Shown: piece by piece, positions 47,520 to 57,531 of the stretch
Position numbering within the stretch: position 1 is the stretch's first letter
Layout of the letters: the number at the start of each line of letters is the position of its first letter
Assembly: GCA_024734495.1 (NCBI GenBank)
Contig: JALMQS010000412.1
Location: forward strand, 1 to 64,000
DNA: 64,000 nucleotides
Origin: Forficula auricularia
Lineage: Eukaryota > Arthropoda > Insecta > Dermaptera > Forficulidae
Direction: 5' to 3'
The notes under the pieces: generated by a model
What the model saw: only the letters and a program-made list of their open reading frames with translations
Told to the model about the DNA's origin: nothing
Database searches by the model: none
Position numbers and translations under genes: made by a program

Positions 47520-48869
47520 TATTATATTAAGGTAAGAAGATAGCAGTACCAGACGTGCTCCGAGAATATTGATGTTGATGAAGGGCTGTTCGCCTTTGGG
47601 ATAAATTCGAATATCTCTCTCAAATGGTGGCTCACCGTCATCATTTTTAAATATCATGGCCACCTCATCTACAGTAGGCAGGTTGAATCGCCGCCTGTCG
47701 GTATTTCTGTCTCTCCTAAAGGCCATGTTAACTATTGGAGCAGACAGACCGGCAGCCCTAGCTATCATCACCTCTTCCTTTCTACCTCTCCCAACATTTT
47801 ATATGCCTTCGCCAGGACATTAATGCTGCGAATAGTTCCATCCAATAACTCCAGTAGCTTTGAATCACAGCCCCTGTTGGCAGTATTTCCCATCCTCATA
47901 GAATTGGCTTCAGCAGAATCAACTATATACAACTGGGCGAACTTCCTGGTCTCACCGCCATCTGGGTGCATATGAGATGTTCTGTGGTAAATTTGTCCAT
48001 GTACCTTGAAACAATATGGACCATATCCAGGTGGATGTACTATTTTAGCCCCCATCGAAGCAAATGACAAAGCACTGTTAATACTGTTAATATTTTCTTT
48101 AAAATTCTTACCAAGTGAACCGTAAGGATCCTCCATTAGACTTTTTAAAATCTGGGGGTAGGTTCTTCTTGGGGCCAACACCACCTTTCCCTTGTGGCAG
48201 CAGTTAGTGAATTTACCATCCGAAGGTCTCTCTGCTGCAAAGTTCAAGGAGTGACAGAAACCGCACTCTACATCCATGCCTCCGCAAATGTTCATTTTCT
48301 CTATTTTTTTGACGATTTTTATCTATGCAAGCCTGTTTGACCTTATCATTTGCTTCCCAGATTTGTTGATTATCTATTCTTTTTCTTTTTTTACCCCCAT
48401 CATCATACGAAGCCGCTTCAAATGTTCTTCCTTTCTCCAATATATCAAAGTGACCCCCTGAGAGACTCCTGTGAATAACAGTTTTTTTGAAGGAAGGTCA
48501 TTTCTATCAGGACACGCGGTTGTGTAATATACGCGTGCCATCCCTCCACACCTCAAACACGAAGGGAAATATTTGGCCTGCTGCAGTCACTTCACAAAGA
48601 GTCCCATATGTCCCACAGAGACCCATCTCTCTCTTATACACATATGCATCTGCATAATTGTTCCCGTTAGGAGTACAACTGAGAATACGAAAGTCATTCC
48701 AGTTACTGCATACATGAGCAACAATTGAGCCGCGTACCTCATTATAATCTGACTGCCTATTAAACACACAGTGCGCGATTGCTCTAAAAAGACAGTTCCC
48801 ATCGCCAACCATCCGAACTGTTTCAAAATTGTTTCCAGCCTCTGATTTATTTTCTTCTACAGTTAACAT
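47520..48869 (-). pseudogene. Helentron-type fragment: OTU domain plus Helitron-like N domain
   Basis: The minus strand from 48869 encodes an OTU cysteine-protease-like domain with DGNCLFRA at its start and, after a frameshift, the histidine motif GGHFDIL. A basic linker (GKKKRKRID, KVKQACIDKNRQ) follows. Then comes the Helitron-like N-terminal domain: CGFCHSLNF, SALSFASMGA, FKVHGQIYH, FAQLYIVD, then RRRFNLPTVDEVAMIF. At least three frameshifts separate these pieces. The Rep nuclease and helicase are missing because the copy stops near 47520. An OTU domain in front of this domain is known from Helentron/Helitron2 elements. It lies in receptor intron 2. Confidence 0.85.
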
Positions 48870-48889
48870 TTCTGGTATCTAAAAATAAG

Positions 48890-49230
48890 AGCATTCTTAT
48901 AATATCACTATAAACCAATACTATATATAGTTTAAATCTATTTTTGTAAATTTATTATTATATATATATTAAATATTAATATTATAATATATATATATAT
49001 ATATATATGTAAGATTGAAATCCCCGCCACCACACCGACCAATAGGATATCACTATAAACCAATACTATATATAGTTTAAATCTATTTTTGTAAATTTAT
49101 TATTATTACCTTATTTATTTATATTATAATTTATATATATATATATATTAAAATTTATAATATAAATAAATAAAGTAATAATAATAAATTTACAAAAATA
49201 GATTTAAACTATATATAGTATTGTAGGTTA
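48890..49230. repeat. AT-rich direct and inverted repeats
   Basis: ATCACTATAAACCAATACTA occurs at about 48902 and again at about 49048. The second copy is the left arm of a palindrome of about 200 bp whose right arm ends near 49225 (TAGTATTGTAGG). TA-microsatellite tracts fill the centre. Confidence 0.75.
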
Positions 49231-49487
49231 AAAAATAAAATACAATGAGTCTTCTGTTTTTTAATAAAATAATTTTTAATTATTTATAGATAATTAAAAA
49301 TTACCACAAAGGAATAAAGGACATAAAATTTCGATTTATAATTTAGATTATTCTTATATATAAATCTATTTTAATTTAAATTAGAGACGCTACTTACTCT
49401 AACTATTAGTTGCTTTTCTCACCACATCGTTCTTTGATGCGCCACATGACATGACAATGGCTTTTATATATATAGATATATAGATAT

Positions 49488-50253
49488 GTACTTTTTTTTT
49501 TTTTTTTTTTTTAATGCAATCGAATGCAAGAAGGGTGCACCAGTAAAGGTGTAGCCCCTATGGATCTCGAAAGACCCTTGCATTACCGAAGAGAAGGGAA
49601 AGTTGATTAAGTGAGAGGGTGTAGACGTAGGTGTCTATGCACCCTGGTTTTGAAGGTTTGAAGATCATAGGTGCTGGGAAAGATAGAGGCTGGGAGAGAG
49701 TTCCAGTTCCTTGAAGTCATGGGGATATATGTATTCGCGAATGAAGTGGTCCGGCACTTTTCCAATTTGACCGCAAAGAGTGTTGGGAGTCGGCAAAACG
49801 TGTGCTGCGTGCAAAGTATGCTTTGGGGGGAATTATTGACTTTATCTCATCAGAGCACCTGCCGTGATAGTATCTATAGAAAAGGGAAAGGGCAGAGACA
49901 TCTCTTCGATGAGCCAACGAGTCGAGGGAGTCGGTGAGGGTAGAATCGTCAATTAGCCTGACGGCTCGTTTCTGAATTGCATCAAGGGTAGCAAGAGAAT
50001 ATTTTGAGGCTCCTCTCCACAGATGAGAGCAGTATTCGAGATAGGGGCGGATTTGGGCCTTGTAGATGGTGAGAAGTTGTGGGGGTTTGTAAAATCGCTT
50101 GGACCTGAATAAGAAGCCAATCTTCCTTGCTGCAGATTTCGCCACAGAGGAGATGTGTTCATTCAAGACAGGTCAGATGCGACAGAGACGCCCAACATGG
50201 ATAGGCTGTCACACATTTTCAGGGTATTCGAATCGAAGTGAATATCAGTACTT
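49488..50253 (-). mobile_element. 5'-truncated jockey-like LINE at a splice donor
   Basis: The minus strand from about 50247 encodes LSMLGVSVASDLSW, then IRPYLEYCSHLWRGA, IQKRAVRLID and the terminal WNSLP-type region, with a 1-bp deletion at about 50166. It ends in a 3'UTR and an A-run (T-run 49491-49512 on the plus strand). GTACTT flanks the insertion at 49488-49493 and 50248-50253, a 6-bp target duplication. The upstream duplication contains the GT donor of receptor exon 2. Confidence 0.85.
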
Positions 50254-50428
50254 GCCAGAAACAGGTGGTTGAAATTAATTGAGAGACCCCGGATGGGCTC
50301 GATGCCACATCTGAGAAACAACGCGATAAAATCCACAATGGTGAGCGTTTGCAAATAAAAAGTGATTGTGAGAAAGCGATATTTGCTTGAGCGGAGGGCT
50401 AAGATCGAGCCCGTATTCAAAATCACAC
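50252..50428 (-). CDS. Receptor exon 2: TM1 end, loop 1, TM2
   Basis: The acceptor TTTTCTGTTTGCAG is strong. The exon begins GT GTG ATT, which completes the split glycine codon of exon 1. It carries the TM1 asparagine (ILNTGSILAL), a short basic first loop (RSSKYRF) and TM2 with the conserved aspartate (LTIVDFIALF). It ends GCAA|GTACTG, phase 1. The donor lies inside the target duplication of a LINE that occupies 49494-50247, so intron sequence immediately after GTAC is retrotransposon-derived. Published gene finders could easily misread this exon as LINE sequence. Confidence 0.75.
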
Positions 50429-50479
50429 CTGCAAACAGAAAATGAAAAGATTAGACCCAAAGGAAATAAAAACTACTAT

Positions 50480-53400
50480 TTTTTATTTATTTATTTAAGC
50501 CTTTTTTTGGTACATTTTGTATATTTATACAGTATTTAGAAAATAAAAGATAACTAACAAGTTACAAAAAAGATTTTAGTATTATTACATGTATAGTATA
50601 ATATATTATTTAAGTATTGTTCATTCGTTTTGCACCAGGCCCGTTTGGGCGTAGGCCTCTCCCTTTTCTTTCCATATCGGTCTTCTTATGGCAGTTCTGC
50701 TCCATTCATTTCCCGCTATCTTCCTAATATCGTCACACCATCTCTTGTGTTGTCTTCCCCGTCTTCTTTTTTCCTTCGATAGGCCACCATTCTGTTACGA
50801 TCTTGGTCCATCTTTCGTCGCTAAGTCTGGCTATGTGACCTGCCCAATTCCATTTTAATTTTTTTATTAAATATGTTATATTTTTTAATTTTGTTTTTTT
50901 GTATATATATTCATTTTTTATTCTATCCTTTCTTCTGATATTAAGGATGCTCCTTAACATGGCTCTTTGTGTTACTTCTAGTTTATTAGCTATCTTTTCC
51001 GTAATGGGCCATGTTTGAGCTCCATAGATCAAGACCGGTATTACACATGCTTTAAAAAATTTTATTTTGGAGATTAGGTCGATGTTTTTGTTTTTTAAGA
51101 TGAATTTTAATGACCAAAATTTATTCCAACCCAGGTTAACTCTTCTTGCAACTTCTTTACTTGTTCTGCCTTCGAAGCTAATTATCTGTCCCAAATAAAT
51201 TATTTCAGATTTATATTCTATATGTGATTTGTTGTTTTCTAAACCGATATCCGATTCTACCCTGTTTGAGACAAATGCAGACTTTTTACAATTAATTTCT
51301 AAGCCAAGTGCTTTGCTTTTTATATTAATTTCATTAATCATTTCTTTTAGTTCGTCTTTTGAAGTTGCTATTAGAACAAGATCGTCGGCGAACCTGAGAT
51401 TATTTAGATATGCTCCGTTTATTTTTATACCTTTGTTAGTCCAATTTAATTTTTTGAACATATCTTCAAGAGCACAGTTGAATAGTGCCGGTGACAGCGG
51501 ATCGCCTTGCTTAACACCTCTATTAATTGGAAAATAAGGCCCATTTTCTTCTAGAATTATTCTTGCTTCTGAATTTGAGTAAATTTCTTGAATTAATGAA
51601 ACGTAATTTGGATTTATTCCCTGAGAGAGCATGGACTTGAATATATAGCTTTGTTCAATGGTGTCAAATGCCTTTCTGTAATCAAGAAATGCTAAATATA
51701 TATCTATTTGATATTCACGAGTTTTTTCTATCAATTGATTGATGACTTGTAAATGATCACATGTAGAAAATCCAGATCTAAAACCAGCTTGTTCGAGCGG
51801 TTGGTTAAAATTTATTATATTTTTTAATCTATTCTCCAAAATTTTCATAAATATTTTTCCTATGTTAGAAGATAGTGTAATTGGTCTATAATTGTTAATA
51901 TCGTTTCGGTCACCTTTTTTAAACATAATGATAATATTTGATTGTTTCCATTGGATAGGAATTATTCTAGATTTTATTATATTATTAAATATTAAAGTGA
52001 GTGGTTTTGTAATTATTTCTTGGGCATATTTTAAAGTTTCGTTTTTAATACCGTCACTTCCAGGTGATTTATTTGTTTTTAACTTGCTAATTATATTTGA
52101 TACTTCAGATTCCAGAATACCTGGGATATTTTCAGGTATATATTTTGATATGTCAATTTGGTCATTAATTGTATTAGATGTATATAAATTTTTGTAAAAT
52201 TCTGTTATTATTTTTAAGATATTTGATTGACTGTATTGAATAGTGTTATTTTTATCTTTCATACTTGGAATTATATATTTATGTGGAAACATATCTTTTT
52301 TCATTTTTTTAACAGATGAATGTGGTTCAATAAGCTTTTTAATAATGTTATCGTAATAGTTTTTTAAATCTGTCTTAATTTTGTATTTTACATATTTGCA
52401 CATTTGATTATGTTCGATTCGACCAATAGCTGTGTTTCTCTTTTGTTTTAAATTATTTCTTATTTTAATAAGATTTTTAGTGTCGTTTGATAGTATTGGC
52501 TCATTTTTAATTGTTTCTAAAGATTTGTTTTGTATTGTTTTCAAAATTAATTCAAAATCATTATATTGCTTTTGAGTATCAGTATATAAAGGGAAATTCA
52601 TAATTTTTAGTTGTTCTTCCATATTATTAATTGTTTCATTATCTAGTTTTGAGAAGTTTGTGATAGGTTTACCATTCCATTCAGGCCGAGGTCTTTTTCT
52701 TATTGAGTGTGTAGATATTTCTGTATATAAGAGTCTATGGTCTGTGTAAAAAGAAAACTTGTTTAGAATTTTAAACTTGATTATTATATTGAGATATGGT
52801 GTAATTATATAATCAATTTCCGATTTATTATATCCATTTGGATGGAGCCAGGTCCATTTCATTCCTGCTCTATTTTTGAAATAGCTATTAACTATTTTCA
52901 AATTATTTTCTTGGCAGAAATTTATTAATTTGTATCCTCTTTCGTTTCTACTTCCATAGTTGTAAGGTCCCATAACTCTTTCTTCATTAATTTCTCTTTG
53001 TCCAATTTTAGAATTAAAATCACCCATGATAATTAATTGGTTGTTGTACTTAGGTGTGTTGTTTTTTATTGTTTCGTTAAGTAATTGGTAAAATTCTTCG
53101 CATGCTTCTTCATTTGACTCTGACGTAGGTGCATAGACTTGAATTAGATTTAAGAAATGTTCATTTTTATATTTTATTTTTAAAGTTGCGATTCTGTCGG
53201 AGATACCCTTAAATTCTTCAATCCTATCTGCCAGGTCCGGACTTATCAAGAATCCCACTCCTCTCTGACCTGCAATTGTTCCTTTATGATATAAAGTGTA
53301 TCCACTTTTTCTTTTAATAATTTTCTCATCAAGACGTCTTATTTCTGCCAGTCCAAGGATATCTATTTTTGAATCGCTCATAGCATTTTCCAATTCTAAC

Positions 53401-53768
53401 AATTTTTCCTCACCTTTTAGACTTCGAACATTTAATGTGCCAATTTTGGTAACATTTTCCATTCTCTTGTTTATCTTTATTTTGTTTTTATCTTTATTTG
53501 GATTAATATCGTTACTGTTATTATTATTATTATTTTTGCAGGAAATGTCGCTTTTATATTTAATACTTATATTTTTCTGTTTAATTTTATAATTCATATT
53601 ATCATTTTTAATAGAGCCAAAGATAGTATTGCAATCGGGATTAATTGATTTATTATTAGAATTATTCGGTGATGTATAGTTAAAATGTTTTGTATTTTCG
53701 GGATCATTATACCTATTTGGGAGGTTTTGGTCTAAATCACCCGGGTAGTTGACCAGACCTACTGGGTA
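50480..53768 (-). mobile_element. Full-length RTE-clade non-LTR retrotransposon
   Basis: It is flanked by a perfect 12-bp target duplication AAAAACTACTAT (50468-50479 and 53769-53780). The minus-strand 5' end starts ACCCAGTAGGTC and the 3' end is a TTAAATAAATAAATA-type tail. The single ORF stays open upstream of the first ATG almost to the 5' end. It occupies receptor intron 1 in the same orientation as the gene. It appears recent because only one frameshift is visible. Confidence 0.92.
50733..53597 (-). CDS. RTE endonuclease-reverse transcriptase, 954 codons, C-terminal frameshift
   Basis: The N-terminus is Asn-rich and low in complexity. The apurinic-type endonuclease starts at about residue 50 (KIGTLNVRSL) and shows LGLAEIRR, IIMGDFNSKIG, SEIDYI and TDHR. 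The reverse transcriptase covers about 430-760, with SPGSDGI, YRPITLSS, AFLDYRKAFDTI (motif A), GVKQGDPLSPALFNC and LRFADDLVLIA (motif C, FADD). The C-terminal AGHIARLSDERWTK box is typical of RTE. The frame ends early at 50733. A one-base shift in a purine tract brings in RWCDDIRKIAGNEWSR, the normal family ending, to a stop near 50612. The frame is open for about 55 codons upstream of the first ATG. The enzyme copies its RNA into nicked chromosomal DNA. Confidence 0.93.
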   Translation of the reverse strand: MNYKIKQKNISIKYKSDISCKNNNNNNSNDINPNKDKNKIKINKRMENVTKIGTLNVRSLKGEEKLLELENAMSDSKIDILGLAEIRRLDEKIIKRKSGYTLYHKGTIAGQRGVGFLISPDLADRIEEFKGISDRIATLKIKYKNEHFLNLIQVYAPTSESNEEACEEFYQLLNETIKNNTPKYNNQLIIMGDFNSKIGQREINEERVMGPYNYGSRNERGYKLINFCQENNLKIVNSYFKNRAGMKWTWLHPNGYNKSEIDYIITPYLNIIIKFKILNKFSFYTDHRLLYTEISTHSIRKRPRPEWNGKPITNFSKLDNETINNMEEQLKIMNFPLYTDTQKQYNDFELILKTIQNKSLETIKNEPILSNDTKNLIKIRNNLKQKRNTAIGRIEHNQMCKYVKYKIKTDLKNYYDNIIKKLIEPHSSVKKMKKDMFPHKYIIPSMKDKNNTIQYSQSNILKIITEFYKNLYTSNTINDQIDISKYIPENIPGILESEVSNIISKLKTNKSPGSDGIKNETLKYAQEIITKPLTLIFNNIIKSRIIPIQWKQSNIIIMFKKGDRNDINNYRPITLSSNIGKIFMKILENRLKNIINFNQPLEQAGFRSGFSTCDHLQVINQLIEKTREYQIDIYLAFLDYRKAFDTIEQSYIFKSMLSQGINPNYVSLIQEIYSNSEARIILEENGPYFPINRGVKQGDPLSPALFNCALEDMFKKLNWTNKGIKINGAYLNNLRFADDLVLIATSKDELKEMINEINIKSKALGLEINCKKSAFVSNRVESDIGLENNKSHIEYKSEIIYLGQIISFEGRTSKEVARRVNLGWNKFWSLKFILKNKNIDLISKIKFFKACVIPVLIYGAQTWPITEKIANKLEVTQRAMLRSILNIRRKDRIKNEYIYKKTKLKNITYLIKKLKWNWAGHIARLSDERWTKIVTEWWPIEGKKKTGKTTQEMV

Positions 53769-53853
53769 AAAAACTACTATAATAAACTATATTACAGGCA
53801 GAAAGACAGTAAAAAACTACTATAATAAACTATAAATACAGGCAGAAAGACAG
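53768..53853. repeat. 43-bp tandem duplication beside the RTE insertion
   Basis: AAAAAACTACTATAATAAAC ... GCAGAAAGACAGT occurs twice at a spacing of exactly 43 bp. The RTE target duplication lies within the first unit. Confidence 0.85.
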
Positions 53854-53989
53854 ATTTTGAGGCACTTTTTGGACCCTGGAGATAAGAAAACGGAAATTCT
53901 TGTTGAAAACTTGCACTTTAACTGTAAATCCAGATTGCACCAGACAAGGGTGTTGTCCAACCTGATTATAGGAAGTGATATTTTTACAT

Positions 53990-54725
53990 AATACTAGCTG
54001 AAAGGCCCGCCTTCGGAGGCCCTCATGTTAGCCAGGAGTAACGCCCCCTTGACTCCCACCCATACCCCCCGCACCTGTCCCCAACCCCCGCCCTCACACC
54101 ACCATCCCACACCCAACCCCCGCACCACCCCACTACCCCTCTGGGCCCTAACCTGAACCCCCCACTCCACCCTGCACCACCCCACCCCTCCATCCCCCGG
54201 ACCCCGCCCCACCCCACCACACTAAGCCTCTGGATCCTCACATGAACCCTCCACTCAACCCTGCACCCAGTTTTTGCATTTCTAACCTTCTAGTGACTCA
54301 CAGATTATGTATACAAAATTTGGTTGAGTTTGGTCCAAGAGCAAGAATTTTCATATTTTGACCCTTCTCCCCTTTTTGAGTGGTTTTTTGGGGGAATATT
54401 TTTAAACAAAAGATGTCAGAAATCACATCGCCTACAACTTTGCTCATTATAAAATTTGCCCTAGAGATAATAGTTTAGGAGTTATTTGATAATTTCCATT
54501 AGTGCGCCCCCCCCCCCCAAACCCCCTTTTGGGGTCAAAATATCAAAACATTATATAACTATAAACGTAAGTTAGAAGACACCTGATGCAAATATGAAAT
54601 TTCATAATAATCCCTTCAGCCGTTTTTACGTGAATCGTGAGCAACTTTTCGGAAACGACGGAAACATACAGACACACAGACAGACAGAAATTTTGTTAAA
54701 AATCTCAATTTCAAAATCCTGAATA
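53990..54725 (+). repeat. Unclassified repeat with C-rich tract and CAGACAGACAGA end
   Basis: It starts TACTAGCTGAAAGGCCCGCC after a TA tract and continues with about 200 bp of C-rich low-complexity sequence (54050-54230). Boxes shared with family A (TATGTATACAAAATTTGGTT) follow. It ends with CCTTCAGCCGTTTTTACGTG and ACACAGACAGACAGAAATTT. No coding sequence is supported despite open frames in the C-rich part. Confidence 0.6.
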
Positions 54726-54999
54726 AAATAAAACTAAAAAAAATGAATAAAAATATAATAATAATAATAATATTAATAAAAAAACATAACATAAATATAA
54801 TCGTCAGCTGAGAATTGGAGTGATACGGAACCAAAGGACTTAGTTCATTTTGTAAAAAGAAAGTCTTGTACATTAAGAGTTAAATAATTTTAAAAATGGA
54901 CTTTTTGGCCCGAGCTTCGAACGAAAAGTTCCTTATAAAATAAGAGCCTAAAAATCGGCTCTATAATTGTTTAAAAGCTAAGTAAAAACCTAAACGTAC

Positions 55000-55201
55000 C
55001 TAAAATAGAGAATGGAAATGTAAAATAGAAGGCCATGTGTATGCCTATCCAGTTGACTGTCTTGATGGCCGGCCAGATTTCCTGTACTTGGACGGGCCAG
55101 GCAAGGATCCCATACAGGGGCAGATTCGGCGGCCTCGCAGGAAAATCAGTCCATAATAATGTGGTCGCGTTCCCATGGATGATACCCTCCATTCGAAACG
55201 T
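55000..55201 (-). CDS. Receptor exon 1: extracellular N-terminus and start of TM1
   Basis: The acceptor CTTGTCTGTTTAG precedes the exon and the donor G|GTACGT ends it (phase 1). An ATG at 55192 opens MEGIIHGNATT, with a potential N-glycosylation site (NAT), a P/W-rich extracellular stretch (FPARPPNLPLYG), and then the hydrophobic start of TM1 (IGIHMAFYFTFPFSIL). The acceptor in front suggests a 5' untranslated or further coding exon upstream; the ATG is the first possible start within this exon. No typical signal peptide is seen. Confidence 0.7.
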
Positions 55202-55783
55202 CTAAACAGACAAGCAAGCGTTCAACTGAGTCAACAAGAATTTTAAATTACTAGATAAAATTAAAAAGAGTAAAAATACGTATTATTTCTATTATCTCTT
55301 TTGAAAATATAATCAAGGATAATGGTCAGGCAATAAATAAAGTTAAAAAGATAAACGGGAAAAAATCAAAATAATTATTGATTAAATTAAACATATAAAT
55401 AAATAAATGCATTTGTAAGACTTTTTATTGAATATAAATTACTAGTTAGGTTTAAATCTACTTCAATACATTATTATTTTATTATGTTAGAAGTTTTTCT
55501 TTATCAATAGAATAATGAGAAAAGTTAACAAATTTGTTTTTTAATTTTATATATTTTTATTATATACATATACACTCGCGAGCAAAGAAACTTAATGACT
55601 CTTTTTCGGGTTATTAAAAGCAATTTTCTTTATCCAATATGACTTAATAATAATAAAAATGGTACCGTTGTAAAACCCAAAGGTTGAGCTTTAAGGGAGT
55701 ATAATTTTCATTAAAATTAGTCCAGTATTTTTCTAAGTATTGTACTTTGGCAGGCCAGTTCATTTTTGATATTTCGACTTCAT

Positions 55784-56068
55784 TCAGAAACCTGATGGTG
55801 TGTTGTGATGTGTGACAACGGGCATTATCATGAAATTATCTCCAATGAAACCTGCATATGGAACGACATATGGCAGAAGAATATCTGTGATGTATCTGGT
55901 AGCGTTCAAACCCCCTAATCTGCTTCCACCAGGCACAAAAACAAGCTCCGTTTTGCCATCAAAAGAAATGCCTGCCCACATCATACAGGAATCTCCCCCA
56001 AAGGCGACTGTTTCGGCGAAACAACATTGTGCAAAGCTTTCCCCTGGCCTTCTATAAACACGTCCATG
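55784..56068 (-). pseudogene. Tc1 transposase, C-terminal part
   Basis: The frame reads GRVYRRPGESFAQCC, MMWAGISFDGKTELVFV, ATRYITDILLPYVVPY and GDNFMIM. The second catalytic Asp motif (usually HDNARPH) is degraded to a PVVTHHNTP-like string. The frame ends soon after, so the third catalytic residue is not seen. It continues from the N-terminal part beyond the hAT insertion. Confidence 0.85.
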
Positions 56069-57132
56069 CAGTGGCGGATCAAGCATTTTGAAAGCCCCGA
56101 GCGCAATCACATTTTGAGGCCCCTCTGCATTACTGATTGTAAAATAGTGACGTTTTAATGAAATGTTCAAAAAAGAGCATTTTTTTATTACAATAATAAA
56201 TAAAAACATATTCAATAACCATGGAAAAAATAGTTTGAATATCGCACAATAAAATTACATTTATTATTGCATTACATACTATATATAAAATTAAATTAAA
56301 GTGGAACTTTTCTCGCTTTAAGTTTAGCGAATTTATCAATAATATAGTCATATTCTAAAGTCTGAACTACATCGTTTTCTATAAACATTATTGATAAATT
56401 AGTTAAATGTGTCTGCGTTAGTGAGTTTCGTAAATAATTTTTGACACAAAGGAATTATTATTTAACGGGTTATAGTGAGTGTTTCACAAAGAGGAAATAA
56501 AATTAAAAAATTAAAAAATCTTTTAAATTATTTTGGAGATTTTTTATTTATCTCTATACATATTTCGGGCTATGAACCCTTCATCAGGAGGTGTTCTGTT
56601 TAACCTCCTGATGAAGGGTTCATAGCCCGAAATATGTATAGAGATAAATAAAAAATCTCCAAAATAATTTAAAAGATTTTTTAATTTTTTAATTTTATTT
56701 CCTCTTGTGAAACACCACTATAACCCGTTAAATAATAATTCCTTTGTTTAATATGTTTCACTATAAACCAACACCGCTTTCCCTAAACTTTAATTTTTGA
56801 CACGTTTCTAAACCGAAAATAAACGTTGACCACTGGCGTTGCAAATAGGTATTGTCAGAAAAAATTTTAAAATTGTTTCTACAGTAGCCCCCCAATTAAT
56901 AATTTATACATGTCAACAGGATTAGTGACGGGTAGTATTGTGAAAACTGACTCGCGCAAATTTTACTGACCAGTGCTCAATCAAATTTAAATTATGCGGT
57001 AGAACTTACAACTACACATGTATTGAGAAAACAGAATTACAGAACGCGAAAAAATTAAAAGTATGCTTTATTTTTTAGGCCCCTTAGATTCTGAGGCCCC
57101 AAGCGCGCGCTTCTTGCGCCTGTGCGGTGATC
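56069..57132. mobile_element. Non-autonomous hAT element, about 1064 bp
   Basis: CGTCCATG flanks it on both sides (56061-56068 and 57133-57140), an 8-bp target duplication. The left end CAGTGGCGGATCAAGC is a typical hAT terminus. The right end stops at GCGGTGATC, as if the last few bases of the inverse TIR (CCGCCACTG) had been lost. A Penelope-type inverted repeat (56505-56705) is nested inside. There is no hAT transposase. Confidence 0.85.
56505..56705. repeat. Penelope-type inverted repeat 5
   Basis: There are nearly perfect arms of about 95 bp (AATCTTTTAAATTATTTTGG and its inverse). The plus strand reads CTCCTGATGAAGGGTTCATA then GCCCGAAATATG, and the other arm shows the same on the minus strand. 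It is followed at about 56757 by GTTTCACTATAAACCAACACC, as at 24749 and 26795. Confidence 0.8.
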
Positions 57133-57140
57133 CGTCCATG

Positions 57141-57531
57141 CAAACAAATTCTGCACTCATGAGTGAACAGAATGTTTTTCCAAAGCTCAAGACCCCAATC
57201 GAGATGTTCTTCTGACTGTCCACTCACTTACAGCTACCCCACGAACTTGTCTCAACTCTTGCTGTATATCAACTCCAGTCATTTGACGATTTCGAAGGAC
57301 CGTGGTTATAATGAATCAGTCATCCCTCTCAGATGTGGACCGTTGACGTCCAGTTCCAGGTCTTCTTGTATAGCCCCCAGTCTCTACGAATCTCTTGTAA
57401 ACATTTGAAACAGTGGACTGGCATGCTTTTAGATTTCGGGCGATATTCCGCTGACTGATGCCTTGTTTCACTAATGCAACAATTTGCGCGGCTTTAGAGG
57501 GCGTTGTATCCAGGATCTTAAGTTTTATCAA
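57141..57531 (-). pseudogene. Tc1 transposase, N-terminal part
   Basis: From 57531 the frame reads KILDTTPSKAAQIVALV and KQGISQRNIARNLK, a paired helix-turn-helix, followed by RRPGTGRQRSTSERDD. After a stop the sequence still encodes a VSEWTVRR-like second helix-turn-helix. It ends at the hAT insertion at 57140. Confidence 0.85.

Larger units (their letters stand above)
38004..55201 (-). other. Gene extent: rhodopsin-like seven-transmembrane receptor, six exons
   Basis: Six minus-strand exons with GT-AG boundaries run 55201-55000, 50428-50252, 46908 or 46882-46666, 44147-43955, 39964-39802 and 38268-38004. They encode TM1 to TM7 in order, about 400 residues. Phases agree across exons 1/2, 3/4 and 5/6. 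Exons 2/3 agree only with the acceptor at 46909-46910. Exons 4/5 do not match in phase, so a short exon for the third intracellular loop may be missing. Introns contain two related LINE tails, an RTE, a Helentron fragment, a Tc1, foldbacks and a piggyBac-like MITE. The ligand is unknown; the layout resembles peptide receptors. An upstream non-coding or coding exon beyond 55201 is possible. Confidence 0.8.

Noticed and set aside
48587..48826. 79-codon minus-strand frame with hydrophobic stretch
   Set aside because: It is another frame of the OTU-coding segment, which carries the recognised motif.
51229..53592. Plus-strand frames of about 100 codons
   Set aside because: Antisense to the RTE reverse transcriptase ORF.
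53994..54241. Two overlapping G/V/W-rich minus-strand frames
   Set aside because: They arise from a C-rich low-complexity tract on the plus strand inside a repeat.
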